From positions 1-22,695 of IMG/VR virus record IMGVR_UViG_3300030328_002325: a stretch of 22,695 bases of DNA. One strand, 5' to 3'. The stretch is from a virus. Of this stretch, positions 21,609-22,695 are shown one piece after another (within the stretch, counting starts at the first letter, position 1; each line of letters begins with the position of its first letter). Position numbers and translations under genes: made by a program. Under the pieces are notes generated by a model. The model was not told the DNA's origin. It did no database searches and saw only the letters and a program-made list of their open reading frames with translations.

Positions 21609-22595
21609 ATGGGCGCTGGCGAAGAAATCCGCAACATCGAAGACCTCAAGAACTTCCATACTCCTGATGCCTCCGATGGTGACACCAACCGCAACTATCA
21701 TTCACACAACCAGCTTACGCCTCACTACGAGTTCGCCAAAGCAGTTGTCCACGGTTGCGCTGGATTCAACATCGAAATCGACGACATTGCGTTCAAAGTT
21801 GACTCTGTTCAATCAACAGACGTTCCTTTGCGCATTCCCGGCTTCCCTGTGCTGCTCAACAAGCGCAAAGCCAAAGTAGCCAATAGGTTCTTCCTTATTG
21901 CGCGTATCAAGAACAAAGAACTACAGCTTGCAGACGATGTAGAAACTTACATCATCGCTCGCAATAGCCACGACAAGCGTCTTCCTATGGAACTTGCTAT
22001 CGGTAACAAAGTTATTGTTTGTTCTAATCTAATGTTCGGTGGTGACATTCATGTCAAAGCCAAGAACAGCAGGTTCGGCTTCGACAAGTTCAACGAGCGT
22101 ATGTTTGACCTACTATCAGAATACAAAGACAGCGTCAAAGACCTACGCTCAGACATCATCATGTTCAAGAACTGGCACATCGCACCAGAAATTGCTCATG
22201 CGTTCATTGGTCTCAACTCGTCTGACAATAACTTCGTGCAACCCGGTCGCACTCACCGTGTCCACGCTATGTTCAACCAGCCAGAACATCCCGAAGGTTA
22301 CAGAGACGACAAAGGTAACGAACAGTATACGCTCTGGCGGCTGCTCAATGCATACACCTACGTCCACCGTGGTGAGCTTGCCATCGACAAAGAAACCAAA
22401 GAGCCATACGTAGATGGTCATTCCAAGTATGGTGACCGCACCAACGTCTGTCCGCTTCCGCTCAAGCGCGAATACACAGACCACTTGTGGCAAGCACTAA
22501 CGCATGACAATGTGCGTAACGTAGGTCTCAACTGGGACAAGCAACCTAGCGGTTACGCAAACATCGGCTTCACCGCCCCCGTAATTGTGCCGTAA
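21609..22595 (+). CDS. DUF932 family protein
   Basis: This 328-residue protein matches the DUF932 family of phage and plasmid proteins of unknown biochemical role, often found in early or replication regions. The recognisable core is the NSHDKRLPMELAIG segment (residues 119-132) followed by VIVCSNLMFGGD (135-146) and HVKAKNS (148-154); in the family this is the Asn-Ser-His-Asp to Val-Cys-x-Asn pattern. Roughly the first 30 residues, rich in Asp, Asn and His, form a polar leader. There is no membrane segment. The gene lacks a ribosome site, and its stop is one base from the next ATG. Family assignment is from motif memory; function is not inferred. Confidence 0.75.
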   Translation: MGAGEEIRNIEDLKNFHTPDASDGDTNRNYHSHNQLTPHYEFAKAVVHGCAGFNIEIDDIAFKVDSVQSTDVPLRIPGFPVLLNKRKAKVANRFFLIARIKNKELQLADDVETYIIARNSHDKRLPMELAIGNKVIVCSNLMFGGDIHVKAKNSRFGFDKFNERMFDLLSEYKDSVKDLRSDIIMFKNWHIAPEIAHAFIGLNSSDNNFVQPGRTHRVHAMFNQPEHPEGYRDDKGNEQYTLWRLLNAYTYVHRGELAIDKETKEPYVDGHSKYGDRTNVCPLPLKREYTDHLWQALTHDNVRNVGLNWDKQPSGYANIGFTAPVIVP

Positions 22596-22596
22596 C

Positions 22597-22695
22597 ATGG
22601 GATACTACGACAAAGACAGCGTCGAACAATTCTTTGATGAAAACGCAGTGGCGTCCAAAGCTCCAGCATCGTTCTGGAAGAAAGCTATCCCCGCC
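22597..22695 (+). CDS. Partial gene running off the window end
   Basis: ATG 22597 opens a frame still open after 33 codons at the window edge. It begins MGYYDKDSVEQFFDENAVAS, then a Pro/Trp/Lys segment (ASFWKKAIPA). It follows the DUF932 stop after one base and is probably co-translated. The start somewhat recalls small phage proteins of the ssDNA-binding or recombination type, but 33 residues are too few to decide. Confidence 0.55.
   Translation, partial: MGYYDKDSVEQFFDENAVASKAPASFWKKAIPA

Overview
The window is part of a double-stranded DNA tailed phage of the T7-like (podovirus) type. From 110 to 17628 the order is capsid, tail tube A, tail tube B, gp13-like, gp14-like, gp15-like, gp16-like, tail fibre, holin-like, small terminase, (HNH), large terminase. 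This matches T7 genes 10-11-12-13-14-15-16-17-17.5-18-19, and every supported gene is on the + strand. The host cannot be read from the sequence. The family types (a gp13-like GNAT-fold protein, a small HNH protein between the terminase genes, an early DUF932 protein) and the very long internal virion proteins remind me of podoviruses of aquatic or marine bacteria, but that is only an impression. No RNA polymerase, DNA polymerase, integrase, endolysin or tRNA is visible.

Layout. (1) 1-1221: capsid gene with a strong ribosome binding site, then an intrinsic terminator at the place where T7 has its T-phi terminator. (2) 1222-15381: tail tube, internal virion (ejection) proteins and tail fibre, tightly packed. 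(3) 15381-17942: lysis and packaging block with an unlisted 51-aa holin-like gene, terS, HNH, terL and a small HExxH zincin. (4) 17943-19628: a gene-poor, structured stretch rich in inverted repeats, with three ATGA-coupled small genes (the first with a prepilin-like N-terminus) and one 66-aa gene. In T7-like genomes this is where the ends or terminal repeats lie, so the window probably crosses the junction between late and early regions of a circular or permuted assembly. (5) 19629-22695: unrecognised early-type genes, a DUF932 protein, and the start of another gene at the window end.

How the parts work together. Regions 1-3 build the procapsid, package DNA (TerS/TerL, perhaps helped by HNH), attach the tail and internal core, and lyse the cell. 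The gp14/15/16-like proteins would be ejected to form the trans-envelope channel. Here the gp16-like protein lacks a recognisable N-terminal transglycosylase but carries an HEQAH zincin motif near residue 1170. Regions 4-5 probably hold early takeover functions.

The most unusual signals are in regions 4-5. Small genes lack Shine-Dalgarno sites and instead have stable hairpins close to their start codons. Two genes 1.8 kb apart share a 53-57 bp leader made of a CCTACTATCAC box and a GT-rich tract that runs into the start codon. A perfect 30-bp direct repeat with 52-bp period lies just upstream of the second leader.
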